Part shown: piece after piece, positions 1 through 8,692 of the stretch
Layout: every line of letters starts with the position of its first letter
How positions within the stretch are numbered: the first letter of the stretch is position 1
Source of the DNA: Nonomuraea spiralis
Lineage (GTDB): Bacteria > Actinomycetota > Actinomycetes > Streptosporangiales > Streptosporangiaceae
Assembly: GCF_014648435.1 (NCBI RefSeq)
Contig: NZ_BMRC01000013.1
Coordinates: 124,001 to 188,000 of the forward strand
DNA: 64,000 nt
Direction of reading: 5' to 3'
Translations under genes and position numbers: made by a program
The notes under the pieces: generated by a model
What the model saw: only the letters and a program-made list of their open reading frames with translations
The model's database searches: none
Told to the model about the DNA's origin: nothing

Positions 1-3000
1 CCGCCGCGCGGGTGCCGTGCCTGACGGTCAACGTGCTGCCGGTCAGGCTCGACGTACGGCCGGACCACACGGTCGGCGACCTCGTCGGCCAGGCCGCGCG
101 CCGGATCGCCGAGGCCCGCCGCCACGGCCGCTACCGCGTCGAGGACCTGCGCCGCGACCTGGGCCTCGGCGGGACGTCGCGAGCCCTGTTCGGGCCGCTG
201 CTCAACATCAAGCCGTTCCCGGCGGAGACGAAGTTCGGCCGGGCCACCGGCACCGTCACCAACCTGGCCGCCGGCCCGGTGGACGACCTGGCCGCGGCCC
301 TGCTGCCCGACGGCGACCGCCTCACCCTCGAACTCGACGGCAACGCCGCCCTCTACGACCCGGCCACCCTGGCCGCCCACACCCGCCGCCTGGCCCGCTT
401 CCTCACCACCCTGACCACCTCCGCTCCCGACACGCCCCTCGGCCGCCTGCCCCTGCTCACCCCCGAGGACCGTATGTCCCTCCGCCCGGCCACCGCCGGG
501 GCCGTACGGCGGACCCGTACGAGCGGGCGGACCGTGGTGGACGCCTTCCTTGACCAGGTACGGCGCACCCCCGGCGAGACGGCCCTGGTCTGCGACGGCG
601 AACCGGTCACGTTCGGCCGGCTGGGCGAACGGGTGGACCGGCTGGCCCGGCGGCTGGCCGCCAACGGCGCGGGCCCAGAACGGGTCGTGGCCGTCGACCT
701 GCCGCGCTCGGCCGGCCTCGTGGTGGCCCTGCTCGCGGTGTTGCGCAGCGGCGCCGCCTTCCTGCCGATCGACCCCGCCTACCCGGCGGACCGCCGTGCC
801 TTCATGCTGGCCGACGCGGCCCCGTCCGTCGTGCTCACCCCCGGCTGGACCGGGGACGCGCCCGGGACGGAGACGGCGCCGCCGCTCCCGGAGCCGGGCG
901 ACGCCGCGTACGTCATCTACACCTCCGGCTCCACCGGCCGCCCCAAGGGCGTGGTCGGCACCCACGGCGGCCTGGCCGCCCTCCTGGACTCCCACCGCGA
1001 ACGCCTGTTCCCGGACGGGGGCAGGCTGCGCGTCGCGCACACGGCGTCGTTCTCCTTCGACGCCGCCCTCGACCCGCTGCTGTGGATGATCGGCGGCCAC
1101 GAGCTGCACCTGCTCGGCGACGACCTCTACCGCGACCCCGAGGCCCTGACCGCCTACGTCCGCGAGCACGGCGTCGACTACCTCGACCTGACCCCGTCCC
1201 ACCTGAAGGAGCTGCCCGGACTGCTGGCCGAGCCGCCCGGTGTCGTCGTGGTCGGCGGCGAGGCCGTGCCCGGCCCGCTGTGGCGGACCCTGCGCGAACG
1301 CACCCGCGCCGTCAACCACTACGGCCCCACCGAGGCCACGGTCGACGCCTACACCTGGCTCGGCGACGGCTCGGAAGGGCCGACCGCGGGCTCGTCCGCG
1401 CACGTGCTCGACGACGCCCTGCACCCGGCGCCGCCGGGCGCCACGGGGGAGTTGTACCTGGCGGGGGAGGGGCTGGCCCGCGGCTACCTGGGCCGTCCCG
1501 GGCTGACCGCCGAACGGTTCGTCGCCGGTCCCGGCGGCTCGCGCCTCTACCGTACGGGCGACCGCGCCCGCTGGGCCGCGCCCGGCCGGCTGGAGCTGCT
1601 CGGCCGGGCCGACGACCAGGTGAAGGTACGCGGCGTGCGGATCGAGCCCGCCGAGGTCGAGGCCGTGCTGGAGGAGCACCCGTCGGTGGCCGCCGCCGCG
1701 GTCGCCGTGCGTGCCGACCGCCTGATCGCCTACGTCGTCCCCACCCATGGCGGCGAGCCCGGACGGGAGGCCGCGGAGCTCGCGCGGTTCGCCGCCTCCC
1801 GGCTGCCCGCCGGGATGACGCCCGCGCGGATCGTCGGCCTGGAGTCGCTGCCCCGCACCCCCAACGGCAAGCTCGACCGCGCCGCGCTCCCCGCGCCCGA
1901 GGCCGCCCAGGGCGGGGGAAGACTGCCCGACGGCCCGCGCGAGGAGGCGATGTGCGGCCTGTTCGCCGAGGTCCTGGGCGTCCCGGCGGCCGGTCCCGAT
2001 GACGGCTTCTTCGACCTCGGCGGCCACTCGCTGCTGGCCGCCCGCCTCACGGTCCGCGTCAGGGAGACCTTCGGCGCCGCCCTCCCGATCAGGGCCGTGT
2101 TCGACGCCCCCACCCCCGCCGGGCTGGCCGCCGGACTCGGCGTCACCGCCGTCCCCCGCCCGCCCCTGCGCAGGCGTCCGCGGCCCGATCCCGTGCCGTT
2201 GTCGTCCGCGCAGGCCAGGCTCTGGTTCCTGTACCGGATCGAGGGGGCCGACCCGACGTACAACATCCCGCTGGCGGTCCGGCTGACCGGCCCGGTGGAC
2301 CGCGCCGCGCTGCGGGCCGCGCTCGGCGACCTCGTGGCCCGTCACGAGATCCTGCGCACGGTCTTCCCCGAACGCGACGGCGTCCCCTGCCAGCGGATCC
2401 TGGACCGGCACGCCGTCGCGCTGCCCGTCTGGCAGCCCGACGAGCTCCGCCAGGCGATGCGCCGGATCGCCCGGCGCGGCTTCGACCTGGCCACCGAGCC
2501 GCCGTTCCGCGCCCATCTGCTGCGCGCCGGCCGGGATGAGCACGTGCTCATGCTCGTCCTGCACCACATCGCGGGCGACGGCTGGTCGGCCGGACCGCTG
2601 GTCCGGGACCTGACGACGGCGTACGAGGCCCGCGGGAAGGGCGCAGCCCCGGCGTTCGAGCCGCTGCCCGTCCAGTACGCCGACTACACCCTGTGGCAGC
2701 GCGACCTGCCCGCCACCGGCCTGGAGCACTGGCGGGCCGCGCTGGACGGCCTGCCCGACCGGCTGGAACTGCCCTTCGACCGGCCGCGGCCCGCCGTGCT
2801 GGGCGGCGAGGGCGGCACGGTCCCCGTGGCGTTCCCGCCCGCGCTCATGGCGGAGATCGGGGCGCTGGCCCGCCGCGCCCGCGCCAGCGTCTTCATGGTG
2901 CTGCACGCCGCCCTCGCCGCCCTGCTCACCCGGCTCGGCGCGGGCACCGACATCCCGATCGGCACGCCGGTCGCCGGCCGCGGCGACAGCGCCCTGGACG

Positions 3001-6000
3001 GCAGCGTCGGCTTCTTCGTCAACACGCTCGTGCTGCGCGCCGATACCTCGGGAGACCCGTCGTTCGCCGAGCTGCTGGACCGGGTCAGGGCCGCCGACCT
3101 GGCCGCGTTCGACCACGCCGAGCTGCCCTTCGACCGGCTCGTCGAGGCGCTGAACCCGCCCAGGTCGCGCGAACGGCACCCGCTGTTCCAGGTCATGCTC
3201 GTCCACCAGGACGCCCCCGAGCCGCCCGGCGTCGAGGTCGTGCACACCGGGACGGCGAAGTTCGACCTCACCCTGAACGTCGGCCCCGCCGGGACCGGCT
3301 TCCTGGAGTACAACCGTGACCTGTTCGACCGGGTCACCGCCGCCGCCCTCGTGCGCCGCCTGACCGGGCTGCTGGAACAGGTCGTCGCCGACCCCGGCAA
3401 GCCCGTCGGCGGCCACGAACTGCTCGACGCCGCCGAACGCCGCACCCTGATCGAGGAGTGGAACGGCGACCTGGTCAGCGAGCCCGGCGACACCCTGCCC
3501 GGCCTGTTCGAGGCCCAGGCCCGCCGTACCCCGGACGCCGTCGCCGTGGGCACGTGGACGTACGCCGAGCTCAACGCGCGCGCCAACCGGCTGGCGCACA
3601 AGCTCATCGCCCACGGCGCCCGCCCCGGCGCCCTCGTCGCCCTGTCGCTGGACCGCTCGCCGGACCTGGTCGCGGCGCTGCTCGCGGTGGTCAAGACGGG
3701 CGCGGCCTACCTGCCGCTCGACCCGTCCTACCCGGCCGGCCGGATCGACCACATGATCGCCGACGCCGGGCCGGTGTGCGTCGTGGACGCCGCCTGGCCG
3801 GCCGACCTCGGCGACTGGCCGGACCACGACCCGGAGCGCGACCTGCGGCCCGGCGACGCCGCGTACGTCATCTACACCTCCGGCTCGACCGGGCGGCCCA
3901 AGGGCGTGGTGGTCACCCACCACAACGTGGTGCGGCTGCTGTCGGCCACCGACGCGTGGTTCGGGTTCGGGCCCGGCGACGTGTGGACGCTGTTCCACTC
4001 CTACGCCTTCGACTTCTCGGTGTGGGAGTTGTGGGGCGCGCTGCTGTACGGCGGCCGCCTGGTCGTGGTGCCGTACGAGACCAGCCGGTCCCCGTACGAT
4101 CTGCTCGACCTGCTGGAACGCGAGCGCGTCACGGTGCTGAACCAGACGCCGTCGGCGTTCTACCAGCTCGCCGCCGCCGACGACGGCCGCGACCTGGCCC
4201 TCCGGTACGTGATCTTCGGCGGCGAGGCGCTGGAGCCCGCCCGGACGGCCGCCTGGCGCGCCCGCCGGCCGGACCTGCCGCGCCTGGTCAACATGTACGG
4301 CATCACCGAGACGACCGTGCACGTCACCCACCACGTGCTGCCGCCCGACGACCAGCACGGCGAACAGCCCGGCGACCAGTACGGCAGCCCGATCGGGCGC
4401 GGCATCCCCGACCTGCGCGTCTACGTCCTGGACGACGCCCTGCGGCCGGTGCCCCCGGGCGTCACCGGCGAGATGTACGTGGCCGGCGACGGGCTGGCGC
4501 GCGGCTACCTCGGCCGCCCCGGGCTGACCGCCGAGCGGTTCGTCGCCGACCCGTTCGGGCGGCCCGGGACCCGCATGTACCGCTCCGGCGACCTGGCCCG
4601 ATGGCGTGCCGACGGGACGCTCGACCACATGGGACGGGCCGACCAGCAGGTCAAGGTGCGCGGCTTCCGCATCGAGCCGGGGGAGATCGAGGCGGCGCTG
4701 CTGCGGCACCCGTCCGTCGCCCAGGCCGCCGTGATCGTCCGCGAGGACCGGCCCGGCGACAGACGCCTCACGGCCTACGTCGTCCCCCCGCCCGCCGAAC
4801 CGTCCCTCCCGCCAGGCCCCGCGCCGGACGTCGCGCCGGTCGGTGAGGGGGACGACGTGCGGGCGTTCGTGGCGCGGACGCTGCCCGGTTACATGGTGCC
4901 GGCCGCCGTCGTCCGGATGCCCGCGCTGCCGCTCACCGTCAACGGCAAGCTCGACCGCGCCGCCCTGCCCCCGCCCGAGGCCCCCGAGAGCGGGGGCAGG
5001 CTGCCGGACGGCCCGCGCGAGGAGGCGATGTGCGCGCTGTTCGCCGAGGTGCTCGGCCTGCCCCGGGTGGGCGTGGACGACGGCTTCTTCGACCTCGGCG
5101 GCCACTCGCTGCTCGCGGTCCGCCTGGTGGCCAGGGTCAAGGAGGTGTTCGGCGCGGAGGTGTCCATCGGGACGCTGTTCGAGGCGCCGACCGCCGCCGC
5201 GCTCACCGCCCTGGCCGAGGGCGGCGCGCGTACCGATCCGCTGCGGGTGTTGCTGCCGCTGCGCGAGACCGGCTCCGGCGCGCCGCTGTTCTGCGTGCAC
5301 CCGGCGGGCGGGCTGAGCTGGTGCTACAGCGGCCTGATCCGGCACGTGCCGGACCGCCCGATCTACGGGCTCCAGGCCCGCCGCGACCGGCTGCCCACCT
5401 CGTTGCGCCGGCTGGCCGCCGACTACGTGGCCCAGCTCCGGCTGGTGCGGCCGCGCGGGCCGTACCATCTGCTGGGCTGGTCGACCGGCGGGATCATCGC
5501 CCAGGAGATGGCCGTTCAGCTGCGGCTGGCCGGGCAGGAGGTCGCGCTGCTGGCCGTCCTGGACGCCTACCCGGCCGAGGGCATGCGCGACCTGCCGCCC
5601 TCCGACGAGGCCGAGGCGCTGGAGGCGCTGCTCACGATGGGCGGCTTCGCCCCCGACGCCGCCCTCACCCTGGAGCGCGTGACGGAGATCCTGCGCCGCG
5701 AGTCCAGCCCGCTGGCCGGGCTGCCGGCCGCCACGCTCACCGAGCTGAAGGACCTCTACCTCAACACCAACCACCTGGTACGCGCCCTCGACACCCGCCG
5801 GTTCGACGGCGACGTGCTGTTCTTCCGCGCCACCGTCGACACGGTGGACGACACCCTGACCGCCGACACCTGGCGCCCGCACGTCGGCGGCACGATCGAG
5901 TCGTACGACGTCGCGTGCAGCCACAAGGACATGACGCGGCCCGGCCCGATCGCCGAGATCGGCGCGGTCGTCGCCGCCCGCCTCGCCTGCCTCGACCCCA

Positions 6001-6041
6001 CCCCCACCCCTGACCCCGCGACCCAGGAGCAGACCCCGTGA
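1..6041 (+). CDS. Siderophore NRPS, DhbF/EntF-like, 5' end outside window (C-A-T-C-A-T-TE)
   Basis: The reading frame is open from the window edge, so the start lies upstream. Counting from the codon at 12, residues 1-150 are the end of a condensation domain (NVLPVRLDV). A1 follows (YTSGSTG at about 303), then T1 (LGGHS, Ser673), an LCL-type C domain (HHIAGDG at about 851), A2 (YTSGSTG at about 1288), T2 (Ser1699) and a thioesterase (GWSTG, Ser1824; SHKDM, His1971). There is no epimerase domain. The Stachelhaus positions of A2 read by hand give DFWNIGMVHK, the standard threonine code. A1 gives about DADDVGHVDK, three or more acidic positions that suit a basic residue. Adding the missing part of the C domain gives about 2350 residues, close to B. 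subtilis DhbF. With the esterase and uptake genes nearby, it probably makes a DHB-X-Thr trilactone (X = Arg, as in griseobactin). The A1 substrate is inference. Confidence 0.93.
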   Translation, partial: AARVPCLTVNVLPVRLDVRPDHTVGDLVGQAARRIAEARRHGRYRVEDLRRDLGLGGTSRALFGPLLNIKPFPAETKFGRATGTVTNLAAGPVDDLAAALLPDGDRLTLELDGNAALYDPATLAAHTRRLARFLTTLTTSAPDTPLGRLPLLTPEDRMSLRPATAGAVRRTRTSGRTVVDAFLDQVRRTPGETALVCDGEPVTFGRLGERVDRLARRLAANGAGPERVVAVDLPRSAGLVVALLAVLRSGAAFLPIDPAYPADRRAFMLADAAPSVVLTPGWTGDAPGTETAPPLPEPGDAAYVIYTSGSTGRPKGVVGTHGGLAALLDSHRERLFPDGGRLRVAHTASFSFDAALDPLLWMIGGHELHLLGDDLYRDPEALTAYVREHGVDYLDLTPSHLKELPGLLAEPPGVVVVGGEAVPGPLWRTLRERTRAVNHYGPTEATVDAYTWLGDGSEGPTAGSSAHVLDDALHPAPPGATGELYLAGEGLARGYLGRPGLTAERFVAGPGGSRLYRTGDRARWAAPGRLELLGRADDQVKVRGVRIEPAEVEAVLEEHPSVAAAAVAVRADRLIAYVVPTHGGEPGREAAELARFAASRLPAGMTPARIVGLESLPRTPNGKLDRAALPAPEAAQGGGRLPDGPREEAMCGLFAEVLGVPAAGPDDGFFDLGGHSLLAARLTVRVRETFGAALPIRAVFDAPTPAGLAAGLGVTAVPRPPLRRRPRPDPVPLSSAQARLWFLYRIEGADPTYNIPLAVRLTGPVDRAALRAALGDLVARHEILRTVFPERDGVPCQRILDRHAVALPVWQPDELRQAMRRIARRGFDLATEPPFRAHLLRAGRDEHVLMLVLHHIAGDGWSAGPLVRDLTTAYEARGKGAAPAFEPLPVQYADYTLWQRDLPATGLEHWRAALDGLPDRLELPFDRPRPAVLGGEGGTVPVAFPPALMAEIGALARRARASVFMVLHAALAALLTRLGAGTDIPIGTPVAGRGDSALDGSVGFFVNTLVLRADTSGDPSFAELLDRVRAADLAAFDHAELPFDRLVEALNPPRSRERHPLFQVMLVHQDAPEPPGVEVVHTGTAKFDLTLNVGPAGTGFLEYNRDLFDRVTAAALVRRLTGLLEQVVADPGKPVGGHELLDAAERRTLIEEWNGDLVSEPGDTLPGLFEAQARRTPDAVAVGTWTYAELNARANRLAHKLIAHGARPGALVALSLDRSPDLVAALLAVVKTGAAYLPLDPSYPAGRIDHMIADAGPVCVVDAAWPADLGDWPDHDPERDLRPGDAAYVIYTSGSTGRPKGVVVTHHNVVRLLSATDAWFGFGPGDVWTLFHSYAFDFSVWELWGALLYGGRLVVVPYETSRSPYDLLDLLERERVTVLNQTPSAFYQLAAADDGRDLALRYVIFGGEALEPARTAAWRARRPDLPRLVNMYGITETTVHVTHHVLPPDDQHGEQPGDQYGSPIGRGIPDLRVYVLDDALRPVPPGVTGEMYVAGDGLARGYLGRPGLTAERFVADPFGRPGTRMYRSGDLARWRADGTLDHMGRADQQVKVRGFRIEPGEIEAALLRHPSVAQAAVIVREDRPGDRRLTAYVVPPPAEPSLPPGPAPDVAPVGEGDDVRAFVARTLPGYMVPAAVVRMPALPLTVNGKLDRAALPPPEAPESGGRLPDGPREEAMCALFAEVLGLPRVGVDDGFFDLGGHSLLAVRLVARVKEVFGAEVSIGTLFEAPTAAALTALAEGGARTDPLRVLLPLRETGSGAPLFCVHPAGGLSWCYSGLIRHVPDRPIYGLQARRDRLPTSLRRLAADYVAQLRLVRPRGPYHLLGWSTGGIIAQEMAVQLRLAGQEVALLAVLDAYPAEGMRDLPPSDEAEALEALLTMGGFAPDAALTLERVTEILRRESSPLAGLPAATLTELKDLYLNTNHLVRALDTRRFDGDVLFFRATVDTVDDTLTADTWRPHVGGTIESYDVACSHKDMTRPGPIAEIGAVVAARLACLDPTPTPDPATQEQTP

Positions 6042-6232
6042 ACCCCTTCGACGACCCGGACGGCCGCTTCCTCGTCCTGGCCAACGACGAGGACCAGCAC
6101 TCCCTGTGGCCCTCCTTCGCCGCCGTGCCCGACGGCTGGTCCGTCCGCTTCGGGCCGGACGGCCGGGCCGCCTGCCTGGCCTACGTCGAAGCCTCCTGGA
6201 CCGACCTGCGCCTCCGCGGCCTGCGAAGGTGA
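6038..6232 (+). CDS. mbtH: MbtH-like protein
   Basis: A 64-residue protein with the family's conserved residues: N-P-F-D near the start, the SLWP motif, a PDGW turn, a CLAYVE segment and a terminal WTDLR. MbtH proteins bind adenylation domains and make them soluble and active. The GTG start overlaps the NRPS stop codon (GTGA), so the two are translationally coupled and this is almost certainly the dedicated partner of the upstream NRPS. The stop in turn overlaps the start of the following MFS gene. The C-terminus ends in a basic LRGLRR tail, slightly unlike the usual WTDMRP ending. Confidence 0.93.
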   Translation: MNPFDDPDGRFLVLANDEDQHSLWPSFAAVPDGWSVRFGPDGRAACLAYVEASWTDLRLRGLRR

Positions 6233-7587
6233 GGGGACGCGTACTCGCCGTCTACGTCACGGCGATGTGCATGAGCGGCCTGGACGCCACGATCGTCAAC
6301 CCGGCGCTGTTCGCCGTCGCCGCCGACCTGGGCGTGCCGCCCGCCGCGGCCAACGCCGTGGAGTCGGCGTTCCTGGCCAGCCTCGCGGTCGCCATGCCGG
6401 TCGCCGGCTGGCTGTGCGACCGGTACGGCGCCCCCCGCGTGTTCCTGGCCGCGCTCGCCGCGTTCACGGCGGCCTCCGGGTTGTGCGCGCTGTCGTGGGA
6501 CCTGGGCTCGCTGGTGTGCTTCCGGATCCTCCAGGGCGCGGCGGGCGGACTGCTGACGCCCGCCGGGATGGCCATGCTGTTCGCCGCGTACGCCCCCGAG
6601 GAGCGTATGCGGCTGTCCCGGTACGTCGTCGTGCCGACCGCGCTCGCGCCCGCGCTCGGCCCGGTGCTCGGCGGCCTGCTGGCCGACACGCTGTCGTGGC
6701 GCTGGGCGTTCCTGGTCAACCTGCCGCTCGGCGGCGCGGCCCTGCTCGCCGGGGCCGCCGCGCTGCGGCGCGCCCCCGTGCCGGGCGGCGGCGGCCGGCT
6801 GGACGTGCGCGGCCTGCTGCTGGCCGGCGCCGCCTCCGGCCTGCTGATGTACGGGCTGAACGAGGCCGCCTCCGGCGGGTCGCCGCTCGCCTGGGCGGCG
6901 CTGCCCGCCGGAATCGCCCTGGTGTGGGCGCTGGCCAGGTCGGCGCGCACCGCCGAGCTGCCGCTGCTGGACCTGGCGCTGCTGGCCGACCGCGGCTTCC
7001 TGCGCGGGGCCGCCACCGCCACGCTGTCGGCCGCGGGCCTGCTCGGCATGTTGTTCGCCTTCCCCGTGATGTACCAGGACGTGCTGGAGGCCACGGCCAC
7101 CGAGGCCGGTCTCGTGGTCTTCCCCGAGGCGCTGGGGCTCATGGCCGCCGGGTTCCTGGTGGACCGCGCCTGCGCCCGCTGGGGCGAGCGGCGGGTGGTG
7201 GCGGCGGGGCTGCTCGGCGGCGCGGCGCTGTTCGCGTTCCTCGCCCTGGCCGGGCCGGGGCCGTGGACGTTGCGGGTGGTCATGTTCGCCGTCGGGCTGG
7301 TGCTCGGGCAGGCCGTGACGGCGGTGCAGGTGTCGGCGTTCACGACGGTCGGGCCGGAGGTGATGGGCCGGGCCATGACCGTGTTCCAGTCGCTGCGCAT
7401 GCTCGGCGGCGGGCTCGGAGTGGGCGTGTGCGCGGCGGCGGCGGCCCTTTTCGGGTACCGCGCCGCGCTGCTGGCCGCGGCGGCGTTCCTGCTGGCCGCG
7501 TACGGGACCGCGGTGCTGCTGCGGCCCGCCGCGGCCGGCGGGGCGGCCGGCGGGAACGCCGTGCGGGAGGCCGGGACTACCGGCTGA
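6229..7587 (+). CDS. MFS transporter (DHA2/EmrB-like), probable siderophore exporter
   Basis: A 452-residue hydrophobic protein starting at a GTG that overlaps the MbtH stop (GTGA). I chose this over an in-frame start at 6106, which lies inside mbtH and adds only Arg/Pro-rich sequence. It shows an early MFS motif with D and N in the first helix (SGLDATIVNPAL) and motif A between helices 2 and 3 (GWLCDRYGAPR), then about a dozen membrane segments. It resembles the 14-helix drug:H+ antiporter group but is somewhat short. Its place as third gene of NRPS-mbtH-MFS suggests it exports the finished siderophore. Its 3' end overlaps the convergent amidohydrolase by 11 bp. Confidence 0.88.
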   Translation: MRGRVLAVYVTAMCMSGLDATIVNPALFAVAADLGVPPAAANAVESAFLASLAVAMPVAGWLCDRYGAPRVFLAALAAFTAASGLCALSWDLGSLVCFRILQGAAGGLLTPAGMAMLFAAYAPEERMRLSRYVVVPTALAPALGPVLGGLLADTLSWRWAFLVNLPLGGAALLAGAAALRRAPVPGGGGRLDVRGLLLAGAASGLLMYGLNEAASGGSPLAWAALPAGIALVWALARSARTAELPLLDLALLADRGFLRGAATATLSAAGLLGMLFAFPVMYQDVLEATATEAGLVVFPEALGLMAAGFLVDRACARWGERRVVAAGLLGGAALFAFLALAGPGPWTLRVVMFAVGLVLGQAVTAVQVSAFTTVGPEVMGRAMTVFQSLRMLGGGLGVGVCAAAAALFGYRAALLAAAAFLLAAYGTAVLLRPAAAGGAAGGNAVREAGTTG

Positions 7588-8692
7588 GCGCCAGGTCGGC
7601 GGCCGTCCGCGCGAGCAGCACGGCCGCCTCCAGGAGGGCTCGGTCGGCCGCCGGGGCCGCCGCCGCGGCCGCGAACTCGGCGTCGTGCGGCACGGCCCCG
7701 CCCGACCCGATGTCCAGCATGGGGTGGATGGCCGGGATGACGTGCGAGACGTTCGCCATGTCGGTCATCGCGAACGGCTCCCGCTCCACCGGCGCCGGAC
7801 GGCCGAGCGCGGCGGCGTTGGCCGCGTACAGACCGGCCAGGACGGCGTCGTCGCGGAAGTCCAGGTAGTCGGGCTCCGGCCGGGTCAGCCGCAGCTCGCA
7901 CCCGGTCGCCACCGCCGCGCCGCGGAAGCAGGACTCCACCCGCGCCCGCAGCTCGGCCAGGTCCCGCGCGGCGGCGGCCCTGATCTCGTAGGAGGCCGTG
8001 GACCTGGCGGGGATCACGTTGGGCGCCTCGCCCGCCGAGGTGACCACGCCGTGCACGTGCCGGTCGCGCGGGAGTTGCTGGCGCAGCAGGCCGATCGCCA
8101 CCTGGGCCAGCGTCATGGCGTCGGCCGCGTTGCGCCCCTCGTGCGGGGCGAGCGTGGCGTGCGCGGCGCGCCCGGTGAACCCGGCCTCCAGCGTGCCGAG
8201 CGCGAACGAGCGGAACCGGACGGTCTCGAACGACCCCGGATGCACCATCATGGCCGCGTGCGCGCCGTCGAACACGCCGGCCTCCAGCAGCAGCGCCTTG
8301 CCGCCGCCGCGTTCCTCGGCCGGGGTGCCGACGACCCGTACGGTCAGGCCCAGCTCGTCGGCGAGCGGCGCCAGCGCCAGGCCCGCGCCGGTCGCCGCGG
8401 CGGCGATGACGTTGTGGCCGCAGGCGTGGCCGAGACCGGGCAGCGCGTCGTACTCGGCGCAGAAGGCCACGGTCAGCGGGCCCGTGCCGAGGGAGGCGGA
8501 GAAGGCCGTCGGCAGGCCGCCCGCGCCCGCCGTCACCGTGAAGCCGCCCGCCTGAAGGGTCTCGGCGGTCCAGGCGGCCGCCCGGTGCTCCTCGAAGGCG
8601 GTCTCGGGATGGGCGTGGATCCGGTGGCTGAGCGCGACCAGTTCGGGGGCGTGGGCGCGCACGTGCCCGGCGATCAGGTCCTTGACGTTCAC
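7577..8692 (-). CDS. M20 family amidohydrolase (hippurate hydrolase/AbgB-like)
   Basis: A 371-residue M20D-type metallohydrolase. The GHACGHN metal-binding motif lies near residue 90, the PAEERGGGK motif with its catalytic/metal Glu pair near 120, and further His residues occur in MVHPGS and AAHATLAPHEGRNA, followed by a lid/dimerisation domain. Family members cleave N-acyl-amino acids such as hippurate, indole-acetyl-amino acids or p-aminobenzoyl-glutamate. The GTG start overlaps the stop of the Fes-type esterase (GTGA), so the two are coupled. Because hippurate is N-benzoyl-glycine, an N-(2,3-dihydroxybenzoyl)-amino acid from an opened siderophore is an attractive substrate; this is inference. 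A general peptide-salvage role is the alternative. Confidence 0.87.
   Translation of the reverse strand: MNVKDLIAGHVRAHAPELVALSHRIHAHPETAFEEHRAAAWTAETLQAGGFTVTAGAGGLPTAFSASLGTGPLTVAFCAEYDALPGLGHACGHNVIAAAATGAGLALAPLADELGLTVRVVGTPAEERGGGKALLLEAGVFDGAHAAMMVHPGSFETVRFRSFALGTLEAGFTGRAAHATLAPHEGRNAADAMTLAQVAIGLLRQQLPRDRHVHGVVTSAGEAPNVIPARSTASYEIRAAAARDLAELRARVESCFRGAAVATGCELRLTRPEPDYLDFRDDAVLAGLYAANAAALGRPAPVEREPFAMTDMANVSHVIPAIHPMLDIGSGGAVPHDAEFAAAAAAPAADRALLEAAVLLARTAADLALSR

Noticed and set aside
1..6041. Bacillibactin (Gly-Thr) as the product
   Set aside because: The A1 positions read by hand do not resemble the glycine code; the threonine half does match.
6106..6228. N-terminal extension of the MFS protein to 6106
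   Set aside because: It lies inside mbtH and encodes an Arg/Pro-rich stretch unlike any MFS N-terminus. The GTG at 6229 fits the family and overlaps the mbtH stop.
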